This document shows, piece after piece, positions 33,340 to 41,997 of a stretch of DNA of 47,120 nucleotides; the first letter of the stretch is position 1, and every line of letters begins with the position of its first letter. Below the pieces are notes generated by a model. That model saw only the letters and a list, made by a program, of their open reading frames with translations. It was not told the origin of the DNA and ran no database searches. The position numbers and the translations under genes were made by a program. This DNA is from an uncultured Porphyromonas sp. Lineage in GTDB: Bacteria; Bacteroidota; Bacteroidia; Bacteroidales; Porphyromonadaceae. The stretch covers positions 1-47,120 of the forward strand of contig NZ_CAJPPN010000017.1 of NCBI RefSeq assembly GCF_905372525.1, in the 5' to 3' direction.

Positions 33340-33490
33340 ATCTCATACCCCCCGAGACGAACATACCGAGAGCGCACCTGCGCTCCTATAAGGAACGCCC
33401 TCATCACCTATGTAAGGTGATGAGGGCGTTCTTACCGAGAGCGTCTCGGGGCTCTAAGTATGTTCGTTGGAGGCCTCTCGGTGCGTTTGA
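33340..33490. repeat. Hairpin-type dispersed repeat, copy C
   Basis: Contains a 17-bp perfect hairpin, GAACGCCCTCATCACCT (33393-33409) with 33415-33431 and loop ATGTA. It matches the hairpin at 46745-46783 with compensatory changes. Flanking CCGAGAGCGC fragments (33366-33375 and 33435-33443) and CGAACATA / TATGTTCG outer arms link it to the copies at 8081 and 46711. It lacks the palindrome array. The rest of the gap from 33038 to 33597 holds no gene. Confidence 0.75.
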
Positions 33491-33597
33491 TACAGAGTAC
33501 GCTACGTGGGGCGAAACTTCGCTCAGAGAGGGGAGCTAGGGGACGTATGGTCTACCCTCCTAATAGGTGGGGGGAACCCTTCGCTCTCCGTACTGGG

Positions 33598-35397
33598 CTA
33601 GAAGCGGTATTGTAGCCCAAGAAGTGCAACGAGGGGCTGCTGGTGATAGCCCCACCAACGTGTCTGGCTACCCAGTAGGAGGGCACGAGCCTCTGCGGTG
33701 AGACTTAGAGACTTCGTCAGACTAAGTGCGAGGTCGGCATGCAGTAGGTGCGAGGCCTTGAGCTTTGTACTCTTCCCACTGAGGTCGTAGTAGCGGACAG
33801 CCCCTGTTAGGTCGTAGCCGATACGAAGGTCCACCTTGGGGATAAAGCTCAGTTCGGCTAGGGCTCGGATCTTGTACTCGGCCTTACCCGAGAGGAGGTC
33901 GGTTGGGTCAAGGTACTTCATGTATTCTCCCCCAAGCGAGGCTCGGAAGAGTCCACGATGATTGTACATCAGATCTGCCCCTAGAGCCAGCTCCCCATAG
34001 TCGGCATAGTACGGTGTGAAGGAGATGGGAGATAAGACCTGCACAGCAGAGACACCTAGGCTAGAGCCGTTGTAGGCGAAGGGACGAAACTGAGCAGCCC
34101 CCCTATGTCCAGCATATCGGGCAGATAGTACAGCCGATAGACGCTCTGCGATGGTCGTCGTCAGCGAGAGCTTAGCCCAGTAGATACGCTCTAGGAGGTC
34201 GGGGAAGGTATAGGCATCTAGGTAGGGCATCACCTGACTCATATCACCTAGCCCGAGGCGACGATGCTCGGCATCGGTCTCCAGACGGAGCTGTATGTAG
34301 GGGGTATAGGTCAGGGAGGCATCTATACGGGGAAAGAGGTAGAGGTGTGCCCCCTTGCGGTCGCTACCATTGCTCAGACGTAGTCCACCGAGGAACCTCC
34401 AAGAGAAGTCGTCGTTCGTATCGTCAGCTAGGAAGTAAGGGGCAGCGGAGAGGATCATGCGGTTGGTCGAGATCGCCTGCTCCTGCGTTAGCCCTGAGAC
34501 GAGCGAGGGGAAGCTGAGGATGGATAGGGAGAGGTCACCCTGTACTCCCCAGCGTGTGGTACTGCTGAGGCGGTTGGATAGGTCTAGAGAGAGCTTGGGT
34601 AGCCACTCTGTGGGCTTTGGCTCGGCACGCCATACCCCATCGGCATACTTTGTCCCAGCATAGCCTAGACGGAAGCGGGCATCGTAGAGCCACTCCGCTG
34701 TAGGGTCATCGGCAAGTGCTAGGCGAGCATCTAGGTCAAAGAGTCCCGTCGAGAGCTTGGTGATAGGGAGCTGAGTCAGCACGGTCGAGCTGGTCTGTCC
34801 CGTCGTGACGGTGGAGAGCCCATAGTAGTTGTGCCCGAGCTGTCGCCAGCCTAGACGGATCTCTAGTGTAGGATCCTCGAAGTGATGGCGGTAGTAGGCA
34901 CCTAAGCCCCAGGCAAGCTCCTTGGCCTTGGGCTGGACGAGGAGGTCATTGCTTATAGGATTGTCGCCCCAGTAGAGACGTCCGTAGACGTCGAATAGGT
35001 CATCCTTGGTGGAGATGATACGATAGCCTGCTCCAGCACGGAGGTTCATACTGATCCCCCCTGCTAACGTGAGGTAGCCACGCTGATCGGCACGTGTGAA
35101 CCCACCCTTCATCGGGCCAAGGGCTGAGAGCGGTTCGATAGATGGTGTTAGGGCAAAGGGGATAGGGGTATCCTGATAGCTGTAGCGCAGAGGCGTGAGC
35201 GTGGGGGCGGGGATCGAGTAGGCTAGGTCCTGAGGCTGACGTGTACCTAGGACGACAGCATCCTCGGTCATGACCGTGAGCTCACGACGGAGGGTATCGG
35301 CACGGCGTGGCTGCGTACTCTGAGCCAGTAGAGCCTCACCCATCGCAAGGGTTACGAGTAGGAGTACGAGGCTAGGTCGGACAATGAGCTTATTCAT
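33598..35397 (-). CDS. Outer-membrane beta-barrel protein, plugless TonB-receptor-like
   Basis: 599 residues with signal peptide MNKLIVRPSLVLLLVTLAMGEALLAQ. Long amphipathic strands dominate (YLTLAGGISMNLRAGAGYRI, ELAWGLGAYYRHHFEDPTLEIRLGW, LHADLALSLTKSLSLTAEARALLL) and the protein ends LLGLQYRF with terminal Phe, so a barrel of about 20 strands is likely. There is no recognisable plug domain. Automated pipelines may call it TonB-dependent receptor. It starts 13 nt after the large TPR gene, a pairing that suggests the two act together in the envelope. Function is unknown. Confidence 0.78.
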   Translation of the reverse strand: MNKLIVRPSLVLLLVTLAMGEALLAQSTQPRRADTLRRELTVMTEDAVVLGTRQPQDLAYSIPAPTLTPLRYSYQDTPIPFALTPSIEPLSALGPMKGGFTRADQRGYLTLAGGISMNLRAGAGYRIISTKDDLFDVYGRLYWGDNPISNDLLVQPKAKELAWGLGAYYRHHFEDPTLEIRLGWRQLGHNYYGLSTVTTGQTSSTVLTQLPITKLSTGLFDLDARLALADDPTAEWLYDARFRLGYAGTKYADGVWRAEPKPTEWLPKLSLDLSNRLSSTTRWGVQGDLSLSILSFPSLVSGLTQEQAISTNRMILSAAPYFLADDTNDDFSWRFLGGLRLSNGSDRKGAHLYLFPRIDASLTYTPYIQLRLETDAEHRRLGLGDMSQVMPYLDAYTFPDLLERIYWAKLSLTTTIAERLSAVLSARYAGHRGAAQFRPFAYNGSSLGVSAVQVLSPISFTPYYADYGELALGADLMYNHRGLFRASLGGEYMKYLDPTDLLSGKAEYKIRALAELSFIPKVDLRIGYDLTGAVRYYDLSGKSTKLKASHLLHADLALSLTKSLSLTAEARALLLGSQTRWWGYHQQPLVALLGLQYRF

Positions 35398-35410
35398 AAT
35401 CTTACTTGTC

Positions 35411-38400
35411 TTACTTGGAATAGGTGTCGAGGCGCTCGGAGATCATCTGCTTGATATCCTCCTCCGTGCCCTTGTAATTAGCTTGCAGACTCTCTACATA
35501 CTGCTTGGCGACATAGGTATCTCCCATGCGGTGGTAGCAGTCAGCTAGTAGGAGGAAGGCACGGGCAAGCCAATACTGCTGGCTCGTACCCTTGGCGATG
35601 AAGCTATCGAGCTCCTTCTTGGCCTCCTTAGGCTTGTTGGTCTGTAGCAGTAGGCTTGCATGGCGGACGTAGCCCTCTGCTCCAGAGGGGCTGTCGGTGC
35701 TCTTGAGTAGAGGTTCGTAGGCCTTGAGAGCAGCAGCCGTGGCGCCAGAGGCCTCCTCGCTCTTAGCGATGAGTAGCTGTAGCTCCTCACGGGAGGAGGC
35801 GGAGAGATCACTACGGCCAAGTAGGGTGCTCGCCGTGGCCTTGGCACGGCGGTAGTCCTTCTGCTCGTAGGCTACCTGAGATAGACGGACACCATAGCGG
35901 ATATGTTGCGGAGCCTCGAGTCCCTCGATGGCATAGAGCTTAGCCCAGCAGTCAAGCTGCTTGGCAGACTCCCCAGACTGCTTGTAGAGCTCGGTGAGTG
36001 CCTCTAGGGCAGGGATGCGTAGGTCTAGGGAGCGTGTGGGAGAGGAGAGCGTGGTATAGAGAGCTATAGCCTCGTGCCTACGGTCGGTGGAGCTGTAGAC
36101 GCCAGCCAGTAGGAGCTGTGCACGTGGAGTCTCACGGCTATTGGGGTAGACGCGGATGAAGTTCTCGAGGTCGGATGCTGCAGAGAGCTTGTCCTTCTTG
36201 TAGCGACTCTCTAGGGACAGGAACTGCAGGTGTGCACGCTCTTCCTCGGAGGGAGATAGGCGGTTGCCAAGTGTGGAGGCATAGGCAGCGTATTCGTCTA
36301 CCTTGTCGAGGTCGATGTAGATGTTCCTCAGGTCAGAGAGTGCCGAGCGAGCCTCGTCACTGTCGGGATAGCGAGCGATCAGCGACTTGTAGGCAGCGAT
36401 GGCCTGGTCGTGCTTGCCACTATTGTAGGCGAGCATGGCGCGCTCCATAGAGGCGAGTCGGGCATACTGCGAGTCGGGGTATTTCTCGATGAGCTGTAGG
36501 AGGGGAGCCTCGGCCTGCTCCATAGGAGCCTTGCTGAGAATGAGGGCACGTCCCTTGTTGTAGAGAGCCTGAGGGACGTAGGTCGAGCTCTTGTGTGTCT
36601 TGAGGAGCTGATCAAGTGCCTCGGTCTGCTTGGCATACTGTCCCCAGTCCCCATAGATCTCAGCTATGCGATAGACCGCCTCATCGCTTCCCTCTGGCGC
36701 AAGTTCGTTGGCTCGGCGGTAGAGCGCAAGTGCTTCAGCCTTCTTCTTCTGAATGAGTAGGCAGTCCCCCATGCGGCTTAGGGCATCTACACGGCGAGCG
36801 ACTTCCTCACGAGGAGCCTTGTTGGTGTAGCTGTCGAAGGCCTGATAGGCACTACCATACTGCTTGGTATTGTATCGGGCATAGCCCTGGATATAGTAGG
36901 CTAGGGGGATGGTACTGCTCTGTGCTATACTCTTGGTAGCGTCCGCCTCCGCCTGAGCGAAGTTCTCTCGCTCCAGGTGTGTGATGGCACGTAGGAGATA
37001 GGCCTGAGCGGTATAGGCTGTGGTACCCCCTGTCTCGATAGCACGGGTGAGGTACTTCTCTGACTCGGGGTACTTCTTCTGGGTCAGAGCATTCTCCCCG
37101 AGGCGAAGGAGGATGTACTGCTTGGCTTCCTTGAGCTCGCTGGTATTGACAGTGAGGCGCTCTAGGGTGGCCAGTGACTGGGCATAGTCCTTTGTCGTGA
37201 GGAAGATATCCTTCATCAGGCGCAGGATCTCGGGGCGGTACTTAGAGCTTGGGAAGGTCGTGATGAACTGCTCTGCCATACGGATGGTCTTCCCGAAATT
37301 GGACCGCTGCGTCTGGTCATTCAGTAGGATGGCATTGTAGAGTGCATATTCACGTACCTGCTCTGCCGCTGCGAGGTGCTCCCCTGCGGCGCTGTAGGCT
37401 AGGGCAGCCTCATTGTTGTTCTTTAGCTTGAGCTGCGTATTCCCTAGTAGGAATAGGCTCTGAGCACCGATCGCCTCCTTGCTACCCGCTGCTACGCTGA
37501 GAGGAGATACAGCCTGCTGGTATTGTCCGAGGGTGTAGAGCGATGTCCCGAGGGCATAGGACTCCTCCGTCAGAGGGATGTAGTCATCCATATCCTGTAG
37601 GGGCTGGAGGAGGCGTACGGCTTCAGCATAGTTACCCTGTCTGAAGTAGGTCTGACCGATGAGGCTCCTGAGGGCAGGACGCTCAGCCATAGCTGGGTAG
37701 GTGCGGTTTAGCTCGGCAGCACGTGCAAGTGCCTGCTCAGGGGTGCTGGAGGAGAAGGCTAGGAGGGCTGACTGATAGGCAGCCTCGGGGGCGAGCTCGG
37801 GCGAGTAACGTTGGTCGCTGAAGAGTCTCTGCGCCCTCGGTAGGTCTCCCTTAGCCCAGGCCACGGAGCCGAGGTAGAGGAGGGCTTGCTCGCCGACGAT
37901 CGAGGTATCCTGTGTGGCATTCTCTAGGAGTACCTGGGCCTCGTCCAGGAGCGGCTGTCTGCGCTGGTCTCGTAGGTAGAGGTAGCCGAGGGCTAGGTCG
38001 TGCTGAGCTGCTTCGTGTGGAGGCAGGAGCTTCGTATCCCCCTTGAGCAGCTGGTCTTCGGCTAGTGGGTATAGCCCTTGGTCAAGATAGATGAGCCCAA
38101 GCAAGAGCTGGGCAGAGGGACGATCGAGGTCAAGGGGATGCTCCTTGAGGTAGCGGTTGAGTACCTCCTCGGGGCTTCGCTCCTCCGTCATGATCCGAGC
38201 GATAGCCTCACGATAGGCGGTGTGCTCGGTGAGCATGGGTAGCTGAGGAAGTCTGGGGAGGTCGTGCTGATAGCCAAGGTAGTTGTGCCCTGCGAAGGCG
38301 ATCTGTAGCTCTGTGAGCCTTGCCCGCTCAGGGTGCGGATCAGAGATCTGTGCCGATAGGCTCTGTAGGCAGAGCGAGGCGCACCCTACGACGAGGATGA

Positions 38401-38428
38401 GGCGTCGGATATTCTTCTTTGTCGTCAT
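35411..38428 (-). CDS. Large periplasmic tetratricopeptide-repeat protein
   Basis: 1005 residues with signal peptide MTTKKNIRRLILVVGCASLCLQSLSAQ. The whole mature part is built of TPR/Sel1-like helical repeats, for example AALAYSAAGEHLAAAEQVREYALYNA, QAYLLRAITHLERENFAQAEADATKSI, ALYNKGRALILSKAPMEQAEAPLLQLIEKYPDSQYARLAS and HDQAIAAYKSLIARYPDSDEARSAL, some resembling the YbgF/BamD type (YPxSxxA). It is probably a periplasmic scaffold for assembling an envelope complex with the barrel protein encoded next. It is separated from rnz by 121 nt containing an inverted repeat, so it may have its own promoter. Confidence 0.85.
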   Translation of the reverse strand: MTTKKNIRRLILVVGCASLCLQSLSAQISDPHPERARLTELQIAFAGHNYLGYQHDLPRLPQLPMLTEHTAYREAIARIMTEERSPEEVLNRYLKEHPLDLDRPSAQLLLGLIYLDQGLYPLAEDQLLKGDTKLLPPHEAAQHDLALGYLYLRDQRRQPLLDEAQVLLENATQDTSIVGEQALLYLGSVAWAKGDLPRAQRLFSDQRYSPELAPEAAYQSALLAFSSSTPEQALARAAELNRTYPAMAERPALRSLIGQTYFRQGNYAEAVRLLQPLQDMDDYIPLTEESYALGTSLYTLGQYQQAVSPLSVAAGSKEAIGAQSLFLLGNTQLKLKNNNEAALAYSAAGEHLAAAEQVREYALYNAILLNDQTQRSNFGKTIRMAEQFITTFPSSKYRPEILRLMKDIFLTTKDYAQSLATLERLTVNTSELKEAKQYILLRLGENALTQKKYPESEKYLTRAIETGGTTAYTAQAYLLRAITHLERENFAQAEADATKSIAQSSTIPLAYYIQGYARYNTKQYGSAYQAFDSYTNKAPREEVARRVDALSRMGDCLLIQKKKAEALALYRRANELAPEGSDEAVYRIAEIYGDWGQYAKQTEALDQLLKTHKSSTYVPQALYNKGRALILSKAPMEQAEAPLLQLIEKYPDSQYARLASMERAMLAYNSGKHDQAIAAYKSLIARYPDSDEARSALSDLRNIYIDLDKVDEYAAYASTLGNRLSPSEEERAHLQFLSLESRYKKDKLSAASDLENFIRVYPNSRETPRAQLLLAGVYSSTDRRHEAIALYTTLSSPTRSLDLRIPALEALTELYKQSGESAKQLDCWAKLYAIEGLEAPQHIRYGVRLSQVAYEQKDYRRAKATASTLLGRSDLSASSREELQLLIAKSEEASGATAAALKAYEPLLKSTDSPSGAEGYVRHASLLLQTNKPKEAKKELDSFIAKGTSQQYWLARAFLLLADCYHRMGDTYVAKQYVESLQANYKGTEEDIKQMISERLDTYSK

Positions 38429-38549
38429 ACGGATCTTCGGATGTACGTGGGCTCGGTGCGGATCGCTAGACCTTCGGTAGATATCGCCTCTGAGTGAGTC
38501 GTCCTATCCCCCTGTGGGGGCGATGATGCACCGAGTGAGATGAGAGTAC
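38429..38549. other. rnz-TPR gap with nested inverted repeats
   Basis: An outer pair CTCGGTGC (about 38453-38460) / GCACCGAG (about 38528-38535) encloses CCCCCTGTGGGGG (about 38510-38522). No T-run follows on the minus strand, so it is not a clear terminator; it may be an attenuator, processing site or internal promoter region. Confidence 0.4.
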
Positions 38550-39464
38550 TTAGAGGGTGAGCGTCATCCCTTCGCGAGCAGCGAGCGTACGAGGGAAGAC
38601 AGCCTGCGCCTCCCTGAGTAGGGGCGCAGGGTCTGGGTAGCGGGCGGAGTAGTGCCCGATGAGGAGCTGCCGTACCTCGGCTTCTCGTGCGATGAGAGCT
38701 GCTTGCTCGGCAGTGCTATGCCCTGTCTCTCGGGCACGTGCGGAGCGATCCTGTAGGAAGGTCGCTTCGTGATAGAGTAGGTCTACATGCCTGACGAGAG
38801 GGACGAGACTAGGGGTGTAGGCAGTGTCGGAGCAGTAGGCATAGCTACGAGCAGGCTGACCAGCTGCGGTGAGGCGACTATTGGGGATGATCGTCCCCTC
38901 CTCGGTCTCGTAGTCCTTACCCTCGCGGAGCATCGGGTAGTAGCTCCTCGGTACTCCGTAGAAGTCGCAGGAGGCCCGGTCAATATGGCGCATCGTCACC
39001 CGCTCCTCTAGCCGGTAGCCTATACAGGGTAGTCCATGCCTCAGAGGTAGGGTAGTGACGAGTACAGAGCGATCCTCGTAGGCGACGACGGGCGTCCTAT
39101 CCTCGAGGGTATGGATCTCGATCTCGTAGGTGAGGTACTGCCTATTCTGCTCGATGAAGGGAGCGAGGAAGGCCTCGATCCCCTTAGGCCCGTAGATGGG
39201 GAGTGCTCTCCTGCGTCCCAGCAGACCTAGCGTGGAGAGAAGCCCCGGTAGGCCGAAGCAATGATCCCCATGTAGGTGAGAGATGAAGATCGCTACGAGC
39301 CGACCGAAGTCCAAGTGCTGCAGACGTAGCTGTCGCTGAGCACCCTCCCCGCAGTCGATCATGAAGAGCTTGTCCCGCAGCTCTACGACCTGCGAGGTAG
39401 GGTAGTGCGCTACGGTCGGTAGGGCAGACCCACAGCCTAGGATATGTACCTTGAAGTCACTCAT
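38550..39464 (-). CDS. rnz: Ribonuclease Z
   Basis: 304 residues, the normal length for the short form. It removes the 3' trailer from tRNA precursors by endonucleolytic cleavage. The metallo-beta-lactamase fold shows the zinc motif HLHGDH (His63, His65, Asp67, His68), LGCGSALPT at the N-terminus, YCSDTAYTPSL (metal-binding Asp) and LLIGHYSARY near the C-terminus. This matters here because none of the four tRNA genes in the window encodes CCA, so their trailers fit RNase Z processing. It begins 18 nt after the rseP stop codon in the long minus-strand operon. Confidence 0.95.
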   Translation of the reverse strand: MSDFKVHILGCGSALPTVAHYPTSQVVELRDKLFMIDCGEGAQRQLRLQHLDFGRLVAIFISHLHGDHCFGLPGLLSTLGLLGRRRALPIYGPKGIEAFLAPFIEQNRQYLTYEIEIHTLEDRTPVVAYEDRSVLVTTLPLRHGLPCIGYRLEERVTMRHIDRASCDFYGVPRSYYPMLREGKDYETEEGTIIPNSRLTAAGQPARSYAYCSDTAYTPSLVPLVRHVDLLYHEATFLQDRSARARETGHSTAEQAALIAREAEVRQLLIGHYSARYPDPAPLLREAQAVFPRTLAAREGMTLTL

Positions 39465-39482
39465 CGTATGGTGGCGATGGCC

Positions 39483-40802
39483 TTACTTGAAGAAGGCTCG
39501 GTAGATGTCGTTCCCATTGGCGTAGAGCATCAGCGCCATCAGCAGGACAAGGCCTACGGTCTGGATATAGGTCATCGCCTTGTCGCTAAGTGGCTTCCTA
39601 CGGATCATCTCGATGATGATGAATAGGATATGTCCCCCATCAAGTGCTGGGATCGGGAGGATATTCATCACCGCAAGGATGATCGAGAGGAAGGCCGTGA
39701 TCGACCAGAAGCTCTGCCAATCGAAGCTTGAGGGGAAGAGCTTGCCCATCGTGCCTAGACCACCCATCTGCCGAGCCCCTTCCTTGGTGAAGATGTACTT
39801 CAGCCCACTGATATAGCTCGAGGTCGTCTGTACAGCTCGGTCGATACCAGCTGGTACGGCAGAGAGGATGTTGTAGCTCACGTGCTCTATGGGATAGAGG
39901 TGCTCTGCACTCTGTAGCAGTACCCCTATGTTGCCGAGGGAGTCGAGCTGTACCCTCTGTGCTATCGGGCTGCCGGAGCGGTCGATGAGGAGCTGTACCT
40001 CATGTCCCTTCCTTGCTTGTAGTGCCTGCTGTACCTCGGCGATGTCCGAGCAGACTAGGCTATCCACACCGATGATGTGGTCGCCATGCTGTAGTAGTCC
40101 CTTGGCTGGACTCGTAGGCATCACAGAGTCGATGACGAAGGGTAGACGCAGTGCGCCGAAGCCTTCCTCGGCCTTCAGTAGTCGGGTCATCATATCCTCG
40201 GGGATAGGGATCACTCGCTCCTCTGTCCCACGACGTACAGTGACACTCTTGGCCTTGATCAGGGAGGAGATGAAGCGAGAGTCAAGGACATTAGGTGACA
40301 CCCGGTCATCGACACGTAGGATCACGTCTCCGTCCTCGAAGCCTACGGACTTCGCCGTCTCAGAGAAGGTCATCCCTGCTGTTACTCGATCGCTGGGCAG
40401 TACCTTGTTCCCCCAGACGAGTATGATGCCTGTGTAGATGATGAAGGCTAGGATCACGTTGAAGAGCACACCACCAGCCATGATCATGAGGCGAGCGAAG
40501 GCACTCTTGCTGCGAAATTCATCTGGCTTAGGCTCACTCTTCATTGTATCGGTATCCATGGACTCATCAATCATCCCTGCTATCTTGCAGTAGCCCCCGA
40601 GAGGGAGCCAACCGATACCATAGGTCGTACCGCTACGCTTGGAGGTCCACTTGCAGAGTGAGAACCAAGGGTTAAAGAAGAGGTAGAACTTCTCCACTCG
40701 TGCTCCGAAGAAGCGAGCCATCGAGTAGTGCCCCAGCTCGTGTATAAAGACGAGGATCGAGAGGGAGAAGAGAAGCTGAAGTATACGAATCGTTATATCC
40801 AT
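39483..40802 (-). CDS. rseP: RIP metalloprotease, site-2 protease
   Basis: 439 residues, an inner-membrane zinc protease that cleaves transmembrane segments such as anti-sigma factors. TM1 carries the active-site HELGH (His21-Glu22-His25) followed by YSMARFFGARVEKFYLFF. A second TM segment lies near 108-130, one or two PDZ-like regions follow (about 150-320), and a C-terminal TM has NILPIPALDGGHILF with the third zinc ligand Asp. Last residues form another TM. It lies 22 nt after dxr. In many bacteria dxr and rseP are neighbours, so the order is conserved. The anti-sigma substrate is not in this window. Confidence 0.95.
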   Translation of the reverse strand: MDITIRILQLLFSLSILVFIHELGHYSMARFFGARVEKFYLFFNPWFSLCKWTSKRSGTTYGIGWLPLGGYCKIAGMIDESMDTDTMKSEPKPDEFRSKSAFARLMIMAGGVLFNVILAFIIYTGIILVWGNKVLPSDRVTAGMTFSETAKSVGFEDGDVILRVDDRVSPNVLDSRFISSLIKAKSVTVRRGTEERVIPIPEDMMTRLLKAEEGFGALRLPFVIDSVMPTSPAKGLLQHGDHIIGVDSLVCSDIAEVQQALQARKGHEVQLLIDRSGSPIAQRVQLDSLGNIGVLLQSAEHLYPIEHVSYNILSAVPAGIDRAVQTTSSYISGLKYIFTKEGARQMGGLGTMGKLFPSSFDWQSFWSITAFLSIILAVMNILPIPALDGGHILFIIIEMIRRKPLSDKAMTYIQTVGLVLLMALMLYANGNDIYRAFFK

Positions 40803-40824
40803 TGCTTTGTCGGTAGGGGGAATT

Positions 40825-41997
40825 CTAATGTCTTGATAGCCACTCTGTGCTGTGCCTACGCACCTCTAGGTCTATCCCCTCTAGGCTCTCTAGGTCGTAG
40901 TGCGGAGTGGTGGTATGGATGGCGAGTGCATGCTCTATCAGCTCACTCATTCGCCTAAAGCCTATACGCCCCTCTAAGAACGCCGCTACGGCGATCTCAT
41001 TGGCTGCATTGAGCACACAGGGTGCTGTCCCTCCTCGGTGGATCGCCTCATAGGCCAGTCCCAGGTTGGGGAACGTCTCCATATCGGGGCGCTCAAAGGT
41101 GAAGCTCTGCTGGGTGAAGTCTAGGCGAGGGTAGCTATTGGCTACACGCTCTGTTAGGCCTAAAGCATAGCTAATCGGTAGGCGCATATCTGGCTGACCG
41201 AGCTGTGCCTTGATCGAGCCGTCATGGAACTGCACCATCGAGTGAATGATACTCTGTGGATGTACGAGGATCTCTATATCCTCGGGGCTAACGTCGAAGA
41301 GCCAACGAGCCTCGATCATCTCGAGTCCCTTGTTCATGAGCGAGGCTGAGTCGATCGTCACCTTGGCTCCCATGACCCAGTTGGGGTGTCGTAGGGCTTG
41401 CTCTACGGTGACTTGCTCGAGTTCTGTGGCGCTATAGCCACGAAAGGGGCCTCCAGAGGCCGTTAGTAGGATCTTCTCGACTGAGGACTCTGTACCTGTA
41501 TCTTCTCCTACGAGACACTGGTAGATAGCCGAGTGCTCCGAGTCTACGGGGATGATACGTGCTTGATGAGCCTTCGCCTCTCGGATGATCAGCTCACCAG
41601 CGACGACGAGGGTCTCCTTGTTCGCCAGCGCAATGGTCTTACCTGCACGGATAGCAGCCATCGTAGGGCGTAGCCCTGCATAGCCGACCATAGCTGTCAG
41701 TACGATATCTATGTCGGGGTGCTGGACAGCCTCCTCGATAGCCGCACTACCAGCATAGACCTCTATCCCGAGGGGAGATAGGGCTGTGTGGACGGAGGTA
41801 TATAGGCTTTCGTCTGCGATCATGACAGCCCGTGGATGGAACTCCCGAGCCTGTACGATCAGTAGGTCTACACTGCTACGTGCTACGAGAAGGGTAGCCT
41901 CGAACTCCTCTCTATGATCCCGGATGATGTCTAAGGCCTGCGTCCCGATAGAGCCCGTCGAGCCCAGCAGTGCGATACGCCTCTTTGGTTCTTTCAC
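40825..41997 (-). CDS. dxr: 1-deoxy-D-xylulose 5-phosphate reductoisomerase
   Basis: 390 residues from GTG 41995-41997, whose first base is the last base of the pepT TAG stop. The frame extends 15 codons upstream into pepT, but the GTG places the normal N-terminus (VKEPKRRIALLGSTGSIGTQ) at the expected position. It converts DXP to MEP with NADPH in the non-mevalonate isoprenoid pathway. Visible: GSTGSIG nucleotide loop (12-18), NKETL (126-130), metal ligands Asp152 and Glu154 in DSEHSA, Glu226 in NKGLE, and HPQSIIHSMV. Intact. The 1-nt overlap implies translational coupling. Confidence 0.95.
   Translation of the reverse strand: MKEPKRRIALLGSTGSIGTQALDIIRDHREEFEATLLVARSSVDLLIVQAREFHPRAVMIADESLYTSVHTALSPLGIEVYAGSAAIEEAVQHPDIDIVLTAMVGYAGLRPTMAAIRAGKTIALANKETLVVAGELIIREAKAHQARIIPVDSEHSAIYQCLVGEDTGTESSVEKILLTASGGPFRGYSATELEQVTVEQALRHPNWVMGAKVTIDSASLMNKGLEMIEARWLFDVSPEDIEILVHPQSIIHSMVQFHDGSIKAQLGQPDMRLPISYALGLTERVANSYPRLDFTQQSFTFERPDMETFPNLGLAYEAIHRGGTAPCVLNAANEIAVAAFLEGRIGFRRMSELIEHALAIHTTTPHYDLESLEGIDLEVRRHSTEWLSRH

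Noticed and set aside
33184..33420. Open frame of 78 codons
   Set aside because: It enters the hairpin repeat, lacks promoter and start context, and resembles nothing.
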